Position numbers and translations under genes: made by a program. A DNA stretch of 15,800 bases from Lactobacillaceae bacterium (GTDB lineage: Bacteria > Bacillota > Bacilli > Lactobacillales > Lactobacillaceae), in NCBI GenBank assembly GCA_031261865.1, contig JAISIV010000015.1, positions 1 through 15,800 of the forward strand, in the 5' to 3' direction. The notes under the pieces are model-generated. The model worked only from the letters and a program-made list of their open reading frames with translations. It searched no databases and was not told where the DNA came from. Positions 14,172-15,800 of the stretch are shown here, one piece after another (the stretch's first letter is position 1; each line of letters begins with the position of its first letter).

Positions 14172-15449
14172 ATGACTGAAAAACAGTATCAAAAACCAAA
14201 AGGGACGGCGGACATTCTGCCTGTTAACCAACCTAAATGGCAGCAAATTCAAACAGCGGCAAATAAAATTTTTTCTCATCAGTATGGTTTTGGAAAGATA
14301 GAAACTCCTGTCTTTGAAAACTTCGAACTTTTCTCCCGTTCTGCGGGGGAAACTTCTGATGTTGTCAGCAAAGAAATGTACGATTTTTACGATAAAGGTG
14401 ATCGTCGCATTGCGTTAAGACCTGAAGGAACAGCTGGGGTAGTACGCGCTTATGTCGAAAATAAATTATATGGTCCTGAATATGAAAAACCAGTTAATTT
14501 GTACTACTTAGAGTCTATGTACAGATATGAACGACCACAGTCGGGAAGACTGCGAGAATTCCATCAATTGGGAGTGGAGAGCTTTGGCTCAGATTCCACA
14601 AAACTAGACGCAACTCAAATTTCAATGGTTTTAGATTTCTTTGAAGAAGTAGGCCTCAATCGTAATCAACTAATGGTATCGATTAACTCACTTGGAAATA
14701 GTCAATCGAGAGATAACTATCGTCAAACTTTAATTGAATACCTTAATCAATATAAAGATAAACTCAGCACAGATTCACTAACCAGATTAGAAAATAATCC
14801 ACTTCGTATTTTGGATTCAAAAGACCCTGATGACATCGAAATCGTCAAAAACGCACCTAGTATCTTAGATTCTTTGGACGAAGAATCACGAATTCGTTTT
14901 GAACAAGTTCAAGCCGATTTGCAAAATTTAAATATCCCATATCAAATAGATTCAAATTTAGTTCGTGGACTGGATTATTACAACCACACTATTTTTGAAA
15001 TTGTCAGCGATTCAAAAGAACTTGGTAGTGCTTCAACTATTGCTGGTGGTGGACGTTATAACGGTATGGTCCAAGATTTCGGTGGTCCAGAAACCCCGGC
15101 TATTGGGTTTGCGATTGGTTTAGAGCGTCTTTTGACATTGATGCCGGAAGTTGAAAACAAAGATACATTAGACGTATATATCGTGAAAGCCGACGAACAA
15201 GCTGATGATTTAATTATGTCTTTGGGCTACAAATTGAGAAAACAATTTAATTTGTCTGTTCAGATGGATTACAATAACCGTTCATTAAAATCACAATTTA
15301 AATCCGCTGACCGCTTGAAGGCTAAGTTCACAATTATTATCGGAAACGATGAATTAGCAAGTAATAGTATTTCAATCAAAAATATGGATTCCGGTCAACA
15401 AATTCAAGTTTCTCTACACGACATTAAAAAAGAAAATTTTGAGGTTTAA
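14172..15449 (+). CDS. hisS: Histidyl-tRNA synthetase
   Basis: This class IIa synthetase charges tRNA-His with histidine. The N-terminus KPKGTADILP (8-17) is typical. ALRPEGTAGVVRAY (81-94) belongs to the active site, motif 2 is at YLESMYRYERPQSGRLREFHQ (112-132), the histidine-specific loops are LVRGLDYYN (263-271) and AGGGRYNGM (291-299), and motif 3 is GFAIGLERLL (312-321). A Rossmann-like anticodon-binding domain (about 330-425) completes it. Length (425) is normal. The start ATG at 14172 has no Shine-Dalgarno and follows a -10-like box closely. aspS begins one base after the stop codon, the usual hisS-aspS operon. Confidence 0.97.
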   Translation: MTEKQYQKPKGTADILPVNQPKWQQIQTAANKIFSHQYGFGKIETPVFENFELFSRSAGETSDVVSKEMYDFYDKGDRRIALRPEGTAGVVRAYVENKLYGPEYEKPVNLYYLESMYRYERPQSGRLREFHQLGVESFGSDSTKLDATQISMVLDFFEEVGLNRNQLMVSINSLGNSQSRDNYRQTLIEYLNQYKDKLSTDSLTRLENNPLRILDSKDPDDIEIVKNAPSILDSLDEESRIRFEQVQADLQNLNIPYQIDSNLVRGLDYYNHTIFEIVSDSKELGSASTIAGGGRYNGMVQDFGGPETPAIGFAIGLERLLTLMPEVENKDTLDVYIVKADEQADDLIMSLGYKLRKQFNLSVQMDYNNRSLKSQFKSADRLKAKFTIIIGNDELASNSISIKNMDSGQQIQVSLHDIKKENFEV

Positions 15450-15450
15450 C

Positions 15451-15800
15451 ATGGCAGAACGCACTGTATATGCAGGTTTAGTTACAGAAGAATATTTAGG
15501 ACAAGAAATCACTCTCAAGGGTTGGGTTCAAAAAAGAAGAGACTTAGGTGCTCTAATTTTCGTTGACCTTAGGGACAGAGAAGGTATTTTTCAGTTAACT
15601 TTTAGTGAAGAGTTTTCTAAAGACGCTCGTCAAATTGCTGACACCATTCGTAGTGAATATGTCATTGAAGTTACTGGAGTTGTTTCAAAACGCGCCGATA
15701 ATGCGGTAAATCCTGAACTTCCAACTGGAAAATTAGAATTATTAGTACATGAAGCGACAATCCTGGCCGTATCTAAAACCACACCTTTTGACATTGAAGA
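15451..15800 (+). CDS. aspS: Aspartyl-tRNA synthetase (partial, runs off right edge)
   Basis: The visible 116 residues are the N-terminal OB-fold anticodon-binding domain of a bacterial-type AspRS: LKGWVQKRRDLGALIFVDLRDREG (about 22-45), then QLTFSEEF and YVIEVTGVVSKR, followed by the linker with NPELPTGKLELL before the catalytic domain. The RRDLGALIFVDLRDR pattern separates it from AsnRS, whose corresponding segment elsewhere in this window reads differently. A GAGG Shine-Dalgarno lies six bases before the ATG, inside the end of hisS, so the two genes are one operon. The catalytic domain lies outside the window. Confidence 0.95.
   Translation, partial: MAERTVYAGLVTEEYLGQEITLKGWVQKRRDLGALIFVDLRDREGIFQLTFSEEFSKDARQIADTIRSEYVIEVTGVVSKRADNAVNPELPTGKLELLVHEATILAVSKTTPFDIE

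Noticed and set aside
1..15800. Possible mobile element, CRISPR array, toxin-antitoxin pair or defence system.
   Set aside because: No terminal repeats, direct-repeat arrays, transposase, integrase or defence-type motifs were found; all long frames are housekeeping genes or two small unknown membrane proteins.

Overview
The window is a dense, AT-rich bacterial chromosome segment made of housekeeping genes. The mevalonate pathway genes, the family types and the gene order (dinG-ypmB-asnS-dnaD, lepA, prmA-rsmE-rel, amidase, hisS-aspS) point to a Firmicute, most likely a member of the Lactobacillales (Lactobacillaceae sensu lato). The genus cannot be fixed from the sequence alone. The largest non-coding gap is 41 bp, so no stretch over 300 bp lacks a gene. 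I found no tRNA, rRNA, CRISPR array, insertion sequence or prophage.

Left block (1-2407, minus strand): an overlapping operon mvk > mvaD > pmk converts mevalonate to isopentenyl diphosphate. The phosphomevalonate kinase runs off the left edge and is unusually compact. A 39-bp divergent control region (2408-2446) separates it from a plus-strand block.

Middle block (2447-13229, plus strand): a severely shortened DinG-like protein with an intact DnaQ-type exonuclease and a decayed, truncated helicase part; a YpmB-like membrane protein; asnS; dnaD; lepA; an unrecognised membrane-anchored protein; prmA; rsmE; an unrecognised four-helix membrane protein; and a bifunctional (p)ppGpp synthetase/hydrolase. 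Genes overlap or lie within about 25 bp of each other. A strong bidirectional terminator closes the block.

Right block (13258-15800): a minus-strand SH3b plus Amidase_3 cell-wall hydrolase converges on rel. After a 41-bp divergent control region come hisS and a partial aspS on the plus strand.

Three ancestral Bacillus-type neighbourhoods appear joined here with genes missing: aspB from the dinG block, the hrcA-grpE-dnaK-dnaJ cluster between lepA and prmA, and dtd between rel and the amidase. The most notable observations are the eroded DinG, the compact phosphomevalonate kinase, and a start-signal pattern. Genes that seem to begin transcripts lack a Shine-Dalgarno sequence and have a -10-like box 7-10 nt before the start codon, which suggests leaderless or nearly leaderless mRNAs, while several operon-internal genes have Shine-Dalgarno sites. 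I did not find a clear novel multi-gene system.
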